Counted from the stretch's first letter, positions 12,801 through 24,730 are shown. The stretch is 64,000 bases of DNA from Ligustrum vulgare (GCA_963555705.1 OY743168.1:26027128-26091127), one strand, 5' to 3'. Numbers and translations: made by a program. The notes: a model not told the origin generated them from the letters alone.

Positions 12801-13590
12801 TAAATGCTTGTTGATGAAATAATTTTGTGTTCCTATCATCGTCTTTTAACCAATCTGCTCGGGATCTTTGCCGCCAAAAGTCTTCCCTTCGGTTTTGTAA
12901 TATTTCAATCTCATTTGACACCGCTCGATCTAATCTAGCTTGAAGGTGACCCGAACCCTCCCTTCCATTTGACCATGTCATCAATGGCCCTTTTGCCCCC
13001 AAATTTGTCAGATCACATTCACTAAGAGCCCCTCGAAAATTTTCCATAAATCGGATAGAGCGAGAATCGTTTACAGCCCTCTCTTCCAATGTCAACGTCT
13101 CATTAAAGTCTCCACAAACAAACCAAGGAAGGGAATTTTATTGTTTTAATCGTCTGTGTAATTCCTATAACAAGACCCTATCAAAGATTTTCGAATTGCC
13201 ATAGAATCCTGTAAACTGCTACACCTCTCTAGTATCCTCTGTCACTTCGGCATCTATGTGCCCCATTGAGAAAGATTTCAACTGCACATTTAAATTATTT
13301 TGCCATAACATCAGTAGACCTCCACTACGCCCTCTTGCCTCAACAACAAAGTTTGATTCAAAACTTAAAGTGATTCACATTCTCTCTGTCCTAACTTTAC
13401 CTATTCTAGTCTTGGGCAAAAAAAATAGATTAGGAGAGAGTTTGGATTAATCTCTGGAGAGCAGAAACAGTTTCAAAGTTCCCCAAACCCTGAGTGTTCC
13501 AACATATGCCAATCATTGTGATCGACAGTCCTGTCCAACAAGACTCGCGCTTTCTTTTGAGTTCTCCACTGACACCACCTCAAAAATCCA
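9859..13590 (-). mobile_element. 5'-truncated L1-type LINE
   Basis: The element lies on the - strand. Its poly(A) end appears as a T run at about 9861-9872, and its ORF2 runs from 13516 down to about 9870 with endonuclease, RT, zf-RVT and RNase H in the usual plant L1 order. A few Lys/Arg-rich codons upstream of the ORF2 start may be the tail of ORF1, so the 5' end is lost inside ORF1. A Harbinger-like MITE lies immediately beyond. No convincing target duplication was found; ttttgagtt before the poly-T tract and near 13556 is a weak candidate. Confidence 0.85.
9870..13516 (-). pseudogene. LINE ORF2 (endonuclease, reverse transcriptase, RNase H), broken
   Basis: The start MIGICWNTQGLGNF (ATG at 13516-13514) matches the usual opening of plant LINE ORF2. 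Endonuclease blocks include CGDFNETLTLEER (about 13120-13080) and LTNLGAKGPLMTWSNGR. RT blocks: NQSAFVPNRLITDN and KLDMSKAYDRVEW (12280-12110), GFRQGCPLSSYMFILC (about 12000-11940) and HLLFANDSIIF (about 11855-11825). The catalytic FADD is FAND. A zf-RVT segment (CPHCKCW) lies at 10874-10692. RNase H lies at 10400-9900, with VPRDRNVIAHKLAGF near its end. Numerous stops and frameshifts split it. It once nicked target DNA and copied its own RNA in place; it is inactive now. Confidence 0.85.
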
Positions 13591-13598
13591 TTATATTA

Positions 13599-14175
13599 GA
13601 ACAACTCCAATTTCGGTGTAATTTATAGCTCTCAAAAATCATTTTTACATCCCAATATACATCTTGATGGATCTATATCAAAGTTTTGCTTCAATGATTA
13701 GATGTAAATTATAAGATTTAAATCTAGTTTTTGCACGATTTTTTTACCTAATAAATTTTATGTAATCTATTTTCTTTATTGCTGTCAAAAAAAATTCTAT
13801 TTTCTTTATTTGTGCATATCTATAAATATTACGAATAAATCGACTTAAAAATTTGAAATTTGGTCAAGAAAATAAAAATATTAAAAAATTAAAAATGTGT
13901 AAATTAATATAAAATTTTAAATTGTAATGTAAATTAATATAATAGATTGAAATTATATTTCTCACATCAAAATTATATGGATTGATAACTAAATTTAGGT
14001 GAAATTTGTTCCATGTGGAGGTATAAAATAAGATGCAAATGTGGATCTCTTTTTAGACCTTTGACCGAAAAACTAGTTTACATTCGTTTTACACCTGCCT
14101 TTGGAGATCAATCCGACGACTTTGGGAATGTAAATCACTAATTGGGTGTAATTTAGATCACGGTTGGAGTTGCTC
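13599..14175. mobile_element. PIF/Harbinger-like MITE
   Basis: The left end GAACAACTCCAA and the reverse complement of the right end GAGCAACTCCAA match at 11 of 12 positions. Both sides carry a TTA trinucleotide (13596-13598 and 14176-14178), the usual Harbinger/Tourist target duplication. The inside, 577 bp, is AT-rich and non-coding, and the similarity of the two ends extends further inward (ggtgtaattta at both). The element sits directly at the truncated 5' end of the LINE. Confidence 0.8.
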
Positions 14176-14194
14176 TTATTTGTTTGGCGGCTCA

Positions 14195-14310
14195 TTAAAT
14201 CGATTATAATAGATTATTTGTATTTTTTATGTAAAATGTGTGGTTGAAAATTGAAGAGAGAAAATATATATGATTAAAAATTAGTTTAAAAAATTGTGTA
14301 AATTAAAAAA
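14195..14310 (+). repeat. Dispersed AT-rich repeat, copy
   Basis: Carries the family signature: TTATTTGTATTTTTTATGT, then AAAATGTGTGGTTGAAAAT, a purine-rich GAGAGAAAAT block, GATTAAAAA, and a final TTGTGTAAATTA. The same order recurs at least twenty times in this window in both orientations. Confidence 0.5.
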
Positions 14311-14319
14311 GGGCAATCA

Positions 14320-15206
14320 TTGCCTTTTATGAACCATCTAGTTACATTGAATCTAATTGCGTCAAATCAATAGTAAACATAACAAAAAAAAAAAATGAGT
14401 AAACTAACTATTATATTTTCTTCTTGAGAAGATTGCAAGGAATGTGTTCGTTTGCGGCAACTTGGTCCCAAGCTTTTAAAATAAAGGGTTTAGGTCCTCA
14501 AAACTTTCAACTTTGTTTCAGTCATGGCTTTGTGGATGACTTTTGCCCAATGTTCTGCTCAATCGAGAGAGTTCTTTATTTATTTATTTTTTTCAATAAT
14601 GAAGGTGTAAGTTCAATCCCTTTCTCTTGCCCCATGTCGTGCACCCTATACTGACTGACATCAGATGTGTGGCTACCACACATTTGCCCGCATGAGACGT
14701 TGGACAAGAGAAAATTTTCGAATGTACGTTTATAAATAAAAAGGTGTCAAAAGGAAAAACATATAAATTGGTTGGGGGGTGGGGGGGTCCTGACAATTGA
14801 TTTAGAGCTTGTTTGGTAAATGTGAAGAATATGCTTTTTTTTGGAGAATATGCGATTGAAAAGTGGTAGGCCTTATAAAAATGTGTTGTTGAAAATGAAT
14901 TTGAGGAAAAAAATGAAAAAAAAAAAATCTCATTGACAAATAGGGCATTAATTTTATCCATGACTCATGCAATAGTGCATCATATGTCAAGCAAATATCA
15001 TTTTATTATTTGAAATGAATAATTTTCTACCGTTGGGATTACCTGTGCAACAATTTTAGAAGGGTAAGGACCAAAACATTTTGCTTTCAAGGCAAATCGA
15101 CAATATAATTCATTTTCTTTGTGCTAATCTACCTGGTTGCAAAAACATTGATTGATTTTAATAGCAAAAGTTAATACAGAATAACGTTATGTGTTATTAA
15201 AGACAA
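14320..15206. other. Non-coding stretch
   Basis: No gene. It contains another copy of the dispersed repeat at about 14813-14940 (beginning gagcttgtttggtaa), a short G tract near 14775 and otherwise unremarkable AT-rich sequence. The open stretches on either strand have no recognisable content. Confidence 0.4.
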
Positions 15207-16652
15207 CTAGTAATCGCACCCGTGCGATGCACGGAATAAATAATATTTATTGAATAAGTTGTAAAAATACAATGCCCGATAAAAATAACACAACAAAAAA
15301 ATAATAATAATAACTTGCATACACAAATTGTGAATAATTTATAATTTCATTTCTTCCTATAAGATTTCTTACTTTAATGTATAAATTGTATATTCAATAT
15401 ACAATCAAAATATAAAAAAAGAAAAGAAAAGAAAAGTTATGAATTGCATTTTGTTTAACAGTTAATTGTTCATTATCTAGTTTCCTTAGTTTATTTATTC
15501 ATATAGAATAAATTTTTCAAAAATAATTTTTTTTTAATATTCATTCACAACCACATATTATTTAAAAACTAATTTTTCACAATTGCACATGCTACTTTTT
15601 AACCACACATTTTAAAAAAAAAATCAATTTTAACCACTCAATTGATTGATTTGACAATTATTTTATTTTTTATACTACCTTCTTTCACTTTCAATCACAC
15701 ATTTAACACAATTTCTATAATTTATATCAAACTTACTCATATTCAATGATTTCAAATACAATGTGACATTTTATTTTTCATCAACTATTGAAAATGGCCA
15801 TGGTAACCACACACACAAAAAACTATTTTTTGTGCATGTTAAATAAATGTATGGACTATATTTTATTTTTAAATAGAATAAGTTTGATAAAACCTTATAT
15901 TTTTATTTTCTATAGAATTTAATGAATTAATTGTTAAAGTCTGTAGTATATATTTTACAAATTGAAGTTATTTTAAATTTATAAAAATTAAAAAATAGAT
16001 AAATGAACAAAATGAGTAAATTTATAAAATTAATTTCAAAATTACCAAAGAGTTTATCGAAACCTGAAGTTGTAGAAATTAAAATGATTCAATTGAATTT
16101 ACTTAGAAATATCGGATATCATTATTTCTTTTAATTTGATAAGAAAAAAGATTTGAAATTAATCATTTATGTCAAATTGAAGTTAGGTAAGAAATGATAA
16201 ATATCATTTTATGTCTTAGATGAGATAAATTAAAAAGATTAGATATTGAAAAAAGTAAAAAGTATAAGTAAAACTTTTACCTTTATTATTTGAGGCAATT
16301 TTAAGAATGATATATTTAGAGTTTGCTCTCATTTGTTAAATTGTATTGAACTTCTCGTTAAGATCATGAATTTGACACCTATATTGCATATTTTTTGACG
16401 AAAAAATATTACAATAATTATCAAAAGAATAAAAATAATATACAATTTGATCTTTTTATAGATTTTTTTTAATTTTTACAATCAATAAGTCATTTATTAC
16501 ATGTCACTTATAATTAATTTTGCATTAATTGAAGTTTCCTAATTCAATTATTAAAATAATTAATAAAATTACAAAGTTTCCTAAAATAGTAGGGAAAAAT
16601 GGCGGGAAACTATGTGTGGGTTTTTTTGACGGCTATACTATTATTATATTGA
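15207..16652 (-). mobile_element. Non-autonomous Helitron A
   Basis: Read on the - strand, the element starts TCAATATAATAATAGTATAG near 16652 and ends CTAG at 15207, followed by T. Just before the end is a perfect 6-bp hairpin, CCGTGC-ATC-GCACGG (15220-15234), nine bases from the CTAG. A TTTCCCGCC-like block lies shortly after the 5' end, as in the other Helitrons here. No Rep/helicase gene is present. A copy of the dispersed repeat lies inside at about 15540-15735. The junction with Helitron B is at 16653. Confidence 0.8.
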
Positions 16653-16653
16653 A

Positions 16654-18389
16654 CTAGTGCATCACCCGTGCGATGCACGAATATTGTATCGTACAAAATA
16701 TATTGTAAAATTAGTGAATAATTTTGGTATATTGAAAAGAGTAATCCTACAGGTACAGGCCCTGTACGAATGCAATTTTCCAATTGAAAATACAAATTTG
16801 ATTTGTAATAAAATATGTCAACACTTTTCTTTTAAGTTTAGTATAAGCAATATAAATTCAATACTACACCATTTTAATCCATAAATAAAAATAAGTGAGA
16901 TATTGAGGATGCTATGTTTGTCGGATATTTTAGTATTTTACTTAATACATTGGTAAATAATACTAAAGTATTCGCCAAATATAAATATATTGTGGAATGT
17001 ATCAATTATTTCTCATGATTTATGCCTCTCGTATTTATGTTTTTCCAATTTTGATTCAAAAATATAAATCACAATAATTATAAATGTGTGCTTAATCTTA
17101 AACCCACAAATATTTGTATTTAACCAATAAAAATATATTTTTAATTATAAAATCAAATAGTCAAAATAATAATTACATAAATTTAGCAATTATCATGATA
17201 TGACAAAATGCTACGTTGGTGACAAAAAAATTATAACGAAAATGGTATACCATATAATTTTCACACAACTATTAAAATTAAGAATGATTAAAAGAATATT
17301 ATTCGCTTTTAACCACAATTTTTGCAATTTCCTCACGTATTTAACATTTTATCTAAATTTCTTTCAGAGACATCAATCACAGTAATTATAAGCTTTTGTT
17401 TAATCTTAAGAGCAAATATTTGTATTTGACCAATAAAAATGATTGTTAATTTCAATAATTTTTATGAGTTATTGTCAACTTCAAAGAAAATCCAAATTTA
17501 GTAGTTTATTTAATGGTGTATCATGTTTTTTATTTAATATTATGGATACAATATTGATTGTGTGGAATGTATTAATATATTTCTAATGGTTTATGCATTC
17601 TCCTCTCGTATTTAAGCTTTAAATTTTTCACTCAAAAATAAGAATCATAATAATTATAAAAGCGTGCTGAATCTTAACCCACAAATATTTGCATTTGACC
17701 AATAAAATTATATTTTCACCTATAAAATCAAGTGGTCAAAATAACAATTTCATAAATCTAGCAATTATCATGATATAACAATCGACAATGTTGGAGTAAA
17801 AAAATTATAGTAAAAATCGTACCATATAACATTTACAAAACTATTAAAATTAAGAATTATTAAAAAAATATTATTCATTCTTAACCAATAACATTATAGT
17901 TTTACATATAAAATCAAGTAGTTAAAATAATACTTACGCAAATCTTGCAATTATCATGACATGGCAACCGGATAACACTGAAGGTCAAAAAATTATACCG
18001 AGAATTTTAGATCATATAATTTTTAAACAATTATTAAAATTAATCTTATATTTGTTTTATTCAAAAAAATGTATTAATACTAATTAATACTTAAGTTCGG
18101 CCAAATAAAAATTGCATCGAGCATTTAATATGAAATGGGAAAATGAAAAGTCATTTCCCATCCACACCTCATTAATCAATTCAACATCAACAAATGAAAA
18201 GTCACTGGCATGACACGTCTTCCACCTATTCCAATACATATTCAAGTTGATAATTAATGTTAAACAATTGTATCGAAAATCAGGAAAAAAAAAACACAAA
18301 AAAACAGAAGGTTTCAAAAAAAAAAAAAAAAAAGTGACAGTGGGTGGGAAATTTTTTTTACGGCTGTTGTGGTTTAATATATAATATAG

Positions 18390-18390
<1 letters not shown>
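16654..18390 (-). mobile_element. Non-autonomous Helitron B
   Basis: On the - strand it begins TCTATATTATATATTAAACC at 18390, preceded by A, and ends CTAG at 16654, followed by T, so it lies in the expected A^T site. The terminal hairpin CGTGC-ATC-GCACG is at 16667-16679. The 5' region has the TTTCCCACC block. No helicase gene. Its 3' half is built from diverged repeats of about 250-300 bp (see 17060-18050). It lies head to tail with Helitron A. Confidence 0.82.
17060..18050. repeat. Diverged internal repeats of Helitron B
   Basis: A unit with the ordered landmarks acaataattataa, cacaaatatttg, accaataaaa, gcaattatcatga and ctattaaaattaag appears at about 17060-17300 and 17640-17880. A partial copy lies at 17360-17430 and a shortened one at 17885-18050. 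Identity is moderate, so the duplications are old. Confidence 0.6.
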
Positions 18391-18425
<35 letters not shown>

Positions 18426-18440
18426 TATTAAGATTTCTCC

Positions 18441-18530
18441 CGTACACAAAATGCATAAAAAATAATATATTAAAATAATTAATAAAATTTTACAAACAAT
18501 AAAACTACTTCAAATTATAATAGCTTCTTT
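18441..18530 (+). repeat. Direct repeat, copy 1 (partner at 19536-19625)
   Basis: About 90 bp beginning with tacacaaaatgcataaaaaa and ending with cttcaaattataatag is repeated with few changes 1.1 kb downstream, inside the same Helitron unit. Confidence 0.7.
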
Positions 18531-18771
18531 GAGTAATAAAAATCAATTTATATATTTAAGTAGTAAATGGTTATTAAGTTTTCCACATTTTTTCACAAAA
18601 AAAAAATAAAAAAATGAAGTTGTTGTTCGATAAAAAATTGATATTATTTTTTATCGAAAATAACAGATATTTGCACATTGTTTGGAGTTGCGTTTTTAAG
18701 TATTAAAATGAACATCCTTAATAATTTCAATTTCATTTCCCATTGCACTAAACGCATTATCAAGCCCCTGT

Positions 18772-18949
18772 TTGGTACCTATTATTTTTAAATCTCATTT
18801 TTTAAAAACTCATTTTCAACCACACATTATACCAATAAAATAATCTACACATAAATCCAAAAATATTCTCCAATTTTTAACTACACATTCTCTAAAAAAT
18901 TTACTATTCCAAATCACATTATTCCAAATAATGGGTCTCAAACAGGGAC
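18772..18949. mobile_element. Small MITE with CCCTGTTTG ends
   Basis: The left end CCCTGTTTGGTACC and the reverse complement of the right end CCCTGTTTGAGACC are near-identical, and the match continues into ATTATTT. The interior is one reverse-orientation copy of the dispersed AT-rich repeat of this window. Imperfect flanking repeats (gcactaaacgcattatc and gcagtcaacgcgttatc) are too diverged to call a target duplication. Confidence 0.5.
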
Positions 18950-19535
18950 CAAATGCAGTCAACGCGTTATCCATAACATAGTAATTAATTTCACTATGTA
19001 AAATGATTTCCATAATACCATTCAAATGTATATCAATGTGATGACATAATAATTAGTTTTTGTTTCAATAAATTATTAATTATCATCAGTACCTCTTACG
19101 TTGATGCAAGCAAGTTTAATTCAAATAATTAAAAAAATGAATAGTCACCGTTTTCTAAAAAAAAATTACTGCTTTCTGGAAAAAAAAAATCTATTAAGAA
19201 GTGTAAACAAACTTATTTGTCACTAATATTTTTAACTAAACAAAAAAGAACAAATATTAAAGTTTAATAAAATATTAATCTAATTAATGCACAAATAATG
19301 TAAGAAAAAATAAAGCTATTTTTGTTTTTCAAAGTTAATGTGTAGTTTTCCAAATGTATTAATTTATTTATAAAATTTATTTTTTATAAAGCAATTAATG
19401 ATGAATATTAATGCATTTCAATTTTTGGAAAGTATTTTAGACTGGAAAACAAAAATGATGTACGGAAGTTGCAATTTAACAATATGAATTTTGATAAGTG
19501 CTTGTTAATTTTTAATACTTATACATAATTTATCC

Positions 19536-19625
19536 AGTATACAAAATGCATAAAAAATAATATTATATTAAAATAATTATTAAAATTTTACAAACAATAA
19601 AACTACTTCAAATTATAATAGTTAT
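19536..19625 (+). repeat. Direct repeat, copy 2 (partner at 18441-18530)
   Basis: Second copy of the ~90-bp repeat; differs from the first by a few substitutions and a short insertion in the TA-rich part. Confidence 0.7.
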
Positions 19626-19730
19626 ATTAAAAAAATTTATAATTTTTTTATCATCAACTCTTTATTAATTTCTACATCTTGTCTTTTGAGACGATTTTTG
19701 TTCAATATATTTGTTTTGTTGGGGAAAAAT

Positions 19731-20020
19731 ACTTATTTATTTCTCATATTTTTAAATAATCAAAATAAATAATTAATACAAAAGTTAAAAAAAATATTTG
19801 CACATCCTTTCAATGCAAATTAGCAGAATATTTGAATAGAAATTGCGATTAGAAATAAAATTTATTAATTAATTGAATGTTATAAATAACAATGTCATTA
19901 AAAAAAGTTAAGGATATAAAAGCAAAACTAAACAAATACCGAAGATCTATCTTGCAATTAAATTATGGTGTAAATTTTAAAAAATGTGTTGTATGAATAT
20001 AGTTCCCTAAAATAATATAT

Positions 20021-20095
<75 letters not shown>

Positions 20096-20506
20096 ACCTA
20101 TTAGCATTCAATACATGTAATCAAGTGCCTATTTACAATGCATTACACACTTTCCCACATTAAATGTCTCATTAATTGTCAACAACTCATTTCCCAATTC
20201 CGGAAATTCAATTGGAAAAAAAAAACACTTATTTATCTCTCATATTTTTAAATAATCAAAATAAATAATTAATACAAAAGTTAAAAAAAATATTTGCACA
20301 TCCTTTCAATGCAAATTAGCAGAATATTTGAATAGAAATTGCGATTAGAAATAAAATTTATTAATTAATTGAATGTTATAAATAAAAATGCGATTAAAAA
20401 AAGTTAAGGATATAAAAGCAAAACTAAACAAACACCGAAGATCTATCTCGCAATTAAACTATGGTGTAAATTTTAAAAAATGTGTTGTATGAATATAGTT
20501 CCCTAA

Positions 20507-20581
<75 letters not shown>

Positions 20582-20994
20582 AACTATTAGCATTCAATAC
20601 ATGTAGTCAAGTGCCTATTTACAATGCATTACACACTTTCCCACATTAAATGTCTCATTAATTGTCAACAACTCATTTTCCAATTCCGGAAATTCAATTG
20701 AAAAAAAAAAAAACACTTATTTATCTCTCATATTTTAAAATAATCAAAATAAATAATTAATACAAAAGTTAAAAAAAATATTTGCACATCATTTCAATGC
20801 AAATTAGCAGAATATTTGAATAGAAATTGCGATTAGAAATAAAATTTATTAATTAATTAAATGTTATAAATAACAATGCGATTAAAAAAAGTTAAGGATA
20901 TAAAAGCAAAACTAAACAAACACCGAAAATCTATCTCGCAATTAAACTATAGTGTAAATTTTAAAAAATGTGTTGTATGAATATAGTTCCCTAA

Positions 20995-21043
<49 letters not shown>

Positions 21044-21170
21044 AACTATTAGCATTCAATACATGTAGTCAAGTGCCTATTTACAATGCATTACACACTT
21101 TCCCACATTAAATGTCTCATTAATTGTCAACAACTCATTTTCCAATTCCGGAAATTCAATTGAAAAAAAA
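19731..21170 (+). repeat. Three-copy tandem repeat, period about 490 bp, each with an (AT)n core
   Basis: Copies start at 19731, 20227 and 20715 (marker acttatttat), spaced 496 and 488 bp. Each contains the same series of landmarks: aatgcaaattagcagaat, gttaaggatataaaagcaaa, cgcaattaaactat, an (AT)n tract, attcaatacatgta, and tccaattccggaaattcaatt. The (AT)n tract differs in length: about 20023-20091, 20510-20577 and 20998-21039. Copies 2 and 3 are the most alike. The array belongs to Helitron C. Confidence 0.9.
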
Positions 21171-21248
21171 AAAAAAATTCCAAAAATAAAAACTGAAAAT
21201 GGACGGGAAAAATTTTGACGACTGTTCTGCTTTAATATATAATATAGA

Positions 21249-22946
21249 TTGTTATCGCTAGATTGAAACCATCATAGAAGATCTTGGAGCCGACTCGACT
21301 CCTTTTATATGATTTAATTTAATCCCCTTTGCAAAAACAAATAATTAGTCTACTCACATAGGGCTGTAAAGGATAGTTGCAGGCCCTTAATGGGCCTACA
21401 CTAGTTGGCAACTCATTAACTTCGGGTCTACCCGATAACCACCGCACACACGTGTGTGCTGTGGACACGTGCAGAAGAATTATGTAATAATTGGCTAAAA
21501 TGGCGCAATTGATTGCGTTTGGGTAATCGGTAGGTCTACAGGGGTGTCATCTCAAAAGCGGGCCACCCGCACGAGTGGTTAGGTGTGTTCACTCTAATTG
21601 ATTGTTTATCAGGGTCAACCCGCCAAGGGATTCCCCCCCCCCCTCTCCTATTATTATTATTATTTTATTTTTTATTTTTTTATGCAGTTTCTTGTTAGGT
21701 ACCGACTTACTTTAGTCATTTAAAATTCAACTTTCGTAACACAGTTTGATTTATAAATTGATTTAAATAAAATCTCTCAAATAACATTATAGTTGATTTA
21801 ATCATAAAAGAATTGTCAAAAATTACGTTCAGAAAATTGGTTCACAAGATTGGAATGCTGCAACTTTATAGAGATCAACATCAAGGGATTAGCTATACTT
21901 TTTCCTTTAATCAAGGTTTTGTCATATTGTGTTTTCCAAACGATATTTTAATGAGGCAACATTTATCTTAATACTCCAAAAATAATTATACTATTTTTCT
22001 TTCATTTGATATTTTTGTCACATTGAATTTTTTATCAAACAAAATTTTAACGAAACAGATATTTTGTAATATGTCATTTAAAAGGAAGCGCTGTAAATAT
22101 TTTATTAGATTGTGAATGACGTTTGTACCGATTTATAAATCAATTTATATAAAAGTTTGAATCGCAATCCCAACGATCCTTACTTGTCCTGTTTTGAGCC
22201 TTAATGAAGGATGTAAATCGCATGATGTGTCTCACATGGTACAATGTCGAAAATTTGTCCTTTAATTTCGCTTGTCAAGAATCATTTTTTATTTTTCAGG
22301 AATCGAACTCTCAATTGACAATCGAGAGCAAAATCAAAATTTTCTACTCTCAACTCTCATTACTTGAATTATGCCCAATTTATTTACTTTACCAAACGGT
22401 TGCTATAAAAAAAAGCTTTGGTACTTTAACCAAAAAGAGACTATTGAAGCCTAATTTGTCATGTCCCTTTGTGTGACTGTGTCATGTCCCTTTGATATAA
22501 ATGGGACCCGTGTACACGTGCAACTAGTTTACTCATTCCTCTTTAAGGTACGAGTGAGTGTCCGTTTGCAGAGTAGATTTGAACGCTATTTTTTTCCTTG
22601 AGAAAAATTCCCTCCTCAAATTTTCAATCATTATTTTTTAAAGTCAAAATCGTAAATAAATTAATTTATAAAATGTGTGCTTGATTTTATTTAAAATGAA
22701 TTTTTTTTTTAAATGAATAGTAATTTTTAGAAGAATGGATGATTGAGATTTGATTGAAAAGTCAAATATTGTGGACTTGACTATTGATGGATGATTGAGA
22801 TTGAGTACTGTAGAAAAATGAGAAACTTTTGATGAAAACCAAACAAGCTCATACATTGTTACCAAACAGAATTAACAATCAGTTTCTCACCCGTGAAGAA
22901 CATGCATGCTTATTTTATTTAAAGTTCATCCTAACCATGTCATGTA
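21249..22946. other. Non-coding gap between Helitrons
   Basis: No gene. The open stretch at 22204-22476 has no recognisable protein features. A reverse-orientation copy of the dispersed repeat occupies about 22600-22870. A C tract lies near 21633-21642. The GC-richer part 21360-21620 shows no element ends. Confidence 0.4.
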
Positions 22947-23192
22947 TCTATTTAATATATAATAGTAAGAGTGTTGAAAATGAATTTCCCGCCTAACATT
23001 CCCGCTCAAGAAAAAAAAGTTAGGAAATTGTAAAGATATTTTGTGTTACCTCATTTTTGTACTGTAAAAAAATTAGGGTTCAAAATATTTCTCTCTCTAG
23101 AGAGCAGGGACGATTTTCTCCTCTCTTTTGCTATCGACTTCCACTTCCCTTGCTTCCACTTCCAATATTTTCTCCTTCTCTTTTGCTACCGA

Positions 23193-23384
23193 GTAACTTC
23201 CAGTCTTCCACTGCCCACTTCCGCCGCTTCCACTGCCAGAGACTTTGTTCTTCTTCTCCGCCCCTTTCACCGGCGTTTTGCTATCGACTTCATCTATGGT
23301 AACTTCCAGTCTTCCACTGCCAACTTCCACCGCTTCCACTGCCAGAGACTTTGTTCTTCTTCTCCGCCCCTTTCACATGCGTTT
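23193..23384 (+). repeat. Tandem duplication, period 106 bp, inside the Helitron
   Basis: The segment beginning gtaacttccagtcttccact occurs at 23193 and again at 23299, sharing ccagagactttgttcttctt and cgcccctttcac. It lies in a C/T-rich stretch that may be a captured 5' leader; an open frame rich in Ser, Phe, Arg and Pro spans it but shows no known domain. Confidence 0.75.
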
Positions 23385-23838
23385 TCCAGTAATGCGGCAG
23401 GTCAGCTTTGTTTTTTAGTCTCTTGTTTTGCCAACAATTATGCATCATATGTTTTGTGATTAGTTTCCTAGAGAAAGAGTGAAATTGTTAGATATGAAAT
23501 ATTTACTGCCTTTATCTGAGTTTTAGACGTTAATTAGGTGCTTGATGACAGTGAACCAAAAGATGAATTAAATCTTTAGAAAATGTCATGTCTGTTTTCT
23601 TGGAAGTTTGAGAAGAAAAAAAAAAGAATCTATTTGAATGGAAGCTCAAAATAACTGCATTAACAAGTTATATGCAAGTAAAATGCATTTTGTCAGGTGG
23701 TAAGGGAGTTTTGGTATTTGTCACATGTATTTAAGTTTTTATGGGTAATTTGATTACAACTCTCAGTAATGGATTGTTTCTAAATTGAGTTGCTTTACAG
23801 TTCTGAAGTTGTAACAGTTGGTTCTTTCTTGATTTCAG

Positions 23839-23970
23839 GAACGTGCTGCTGGTGCATTGGCGAACTTGGCAGCAGATGACGAGTGCAGCACCGAAGTTGC
23901 TTCAGCAGGTGGACTACTTGCTTTAGTAACTTTGGCCAGGAGTTGCAAGGTTAAAGGAGTGCAAGAGTAG
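23839..23970 (+). pseudogene. Captured exon fragment of an ARABIDILLO-like armadillo protein
   Basis: Forty-four codons read ERAAGALANLAADDECS... and continue through TLARSCKVKGVQE, closely resembling an armadillo repeat of plant ARABIDILLO proteins (F-box/armadillo proteins that promote lateral root branching). The fragment is preceded by a splice acceptor (tttcag) and followed by a donor (gtagg-type context), so the exon was taken with its intron edges. The last codon is TAG where a glutamine CAG is expected. It is only one exon of a long gene, so it cannot make the protein; whether it is spliced into a chimeric transcript is unknown. Confidence 0.75.
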
Positions 23971-24300
23971 GTTGCATTTCTACTACTCTTGCTTCTAGAA
24001 AATTTTTTTCCCATAAAAACGCTGAATTTTTACCCAAAAAAAAAAAAAAAAACGACACGTGATATAAATTTTCTTTTTTTGGATTTCTTTGTCATCTTTC
24101 CAGTTTTTATCCATGCAACTTGGACTTGAATATGGTGTGAATGCAGTTATTATCATTGGGAGAGTGAGTTTTTTGTTTTCCTTTCTTTTTTATTTGAATT
24201 TTGTATTTGATTTCAATAAATTATCTGTGGATTGACTTGATGTATTTAGTATATAAATTCTTATAGTTCCTCTTATGGAACTCATTTTTGTGATATATAG

Positions 24301-24416
24301 GTGATCCAACTCATTGATGGTAATACATTCTTGAGCCATGATTTGCACCTTCTGGAATCCCTGGAGTTGAAGCAACAAATAAAGTACATTGTTGAAATGA
24401 TTGAAGATGTTAAGTG
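24301..24416 (+). pseudogene. Possible captured exon, origin unknown
   Basis: After a possible acceptor (atatag) an open frame of about 38 codons runs VIQLIDGNTFLSHDLHLLES and on to a TGA near 24416. The Leu- and Glu-rich sequence looks coding but matches no family I can name. The opposite strand is also open over much of it, so orientation is uncertain. Its place between two recognised captured exons is the main reason for listing it. Confidence 0.3.
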
Positions 24417-24640
24417 AGAGGATATAGACTCTTACATGTTGACAAGGTTTTTACATGCTGGTGGAGTTTTTCATTGCATTTTTTTTATATTATAGTTTCG
24501 AAATAATCTCTTACCTACCTCCTAATGGCATTTATTCTTTCATGTGATCAAAAGTCACTTTATTCCTGTAATTTGAAACTAATGAGTTCAATTTTATTGT
24601 CATATAGATATTTTCCAATATATTTCTTTATATTTTACAG

Positions 24641-24730
24641 GGGATGATGAGGCCCTATGTAGTCCCCGAAGGTTTTCCTGACAGTGTTACACCTGCTTAT
24701 GTCCCATACCTGACTTGCAGAGCATTGAAG
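24641..24730 (+). pseudogene. Captured exon of a RUS (ROOT UVB SENSITIVE, DUF647) gene
   Basis: Thirty codons between a good acceptor (tattttacag) and donor (aag-gtattt) include VPEGFPDSVTPAYVPYL and RALK, the conserved N-terminal signature of the plant RUS/DUF647 family, which acts in root UV-B sensing and vitamin B6-linked signalling. The usual tryptophan before RALK is cysteine here. Only this exon is recognised; the following 1.2 kb has no further clear RUS exon. It is a fragment inside the Helitron and not a working gene. Confidence 0.75.

Larger units (their letters stand above)
18391..21248 (-). mobile_element. Helitron C, 5' end clear, 3' end not found
   Basis: On the - strand a typical Helitron 5' end, TCTATATTATATATTAAAGC, begins at 21248 and is preceded by A. 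A TTTTTCCCGTCC block follows, nearly the same as in the other Helitrons. No CTAG with hairpin is seen between here and Helitron B. Either B inserted into C and removed its end, or C is truncated. Most of the unit is a three-copy tandem repeat. A (TAA)n tract at 18398-18425 marks its junction with B. Confidence 0.55.

Noticed and set aside
13550..13570. ttttgagtt as a target duplication of the LINE
   Set aside because: Only nine bases match and the position does not meet the poly(A) and truncated end exactly.
18084..18449. - strand open frame with Tyr and Phe runs
   Set aside because: Produced by (TAA)n and homopolymer tracts at the Helitron B 5' end; no domain.
23043..23459. 138-codon Ser/Phe-rich frame at the Helitron 5' part
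   Set aside because: The frame is kept open by C/T-rich sequence and a tandem duplication; at most a captured leader, not a protein.
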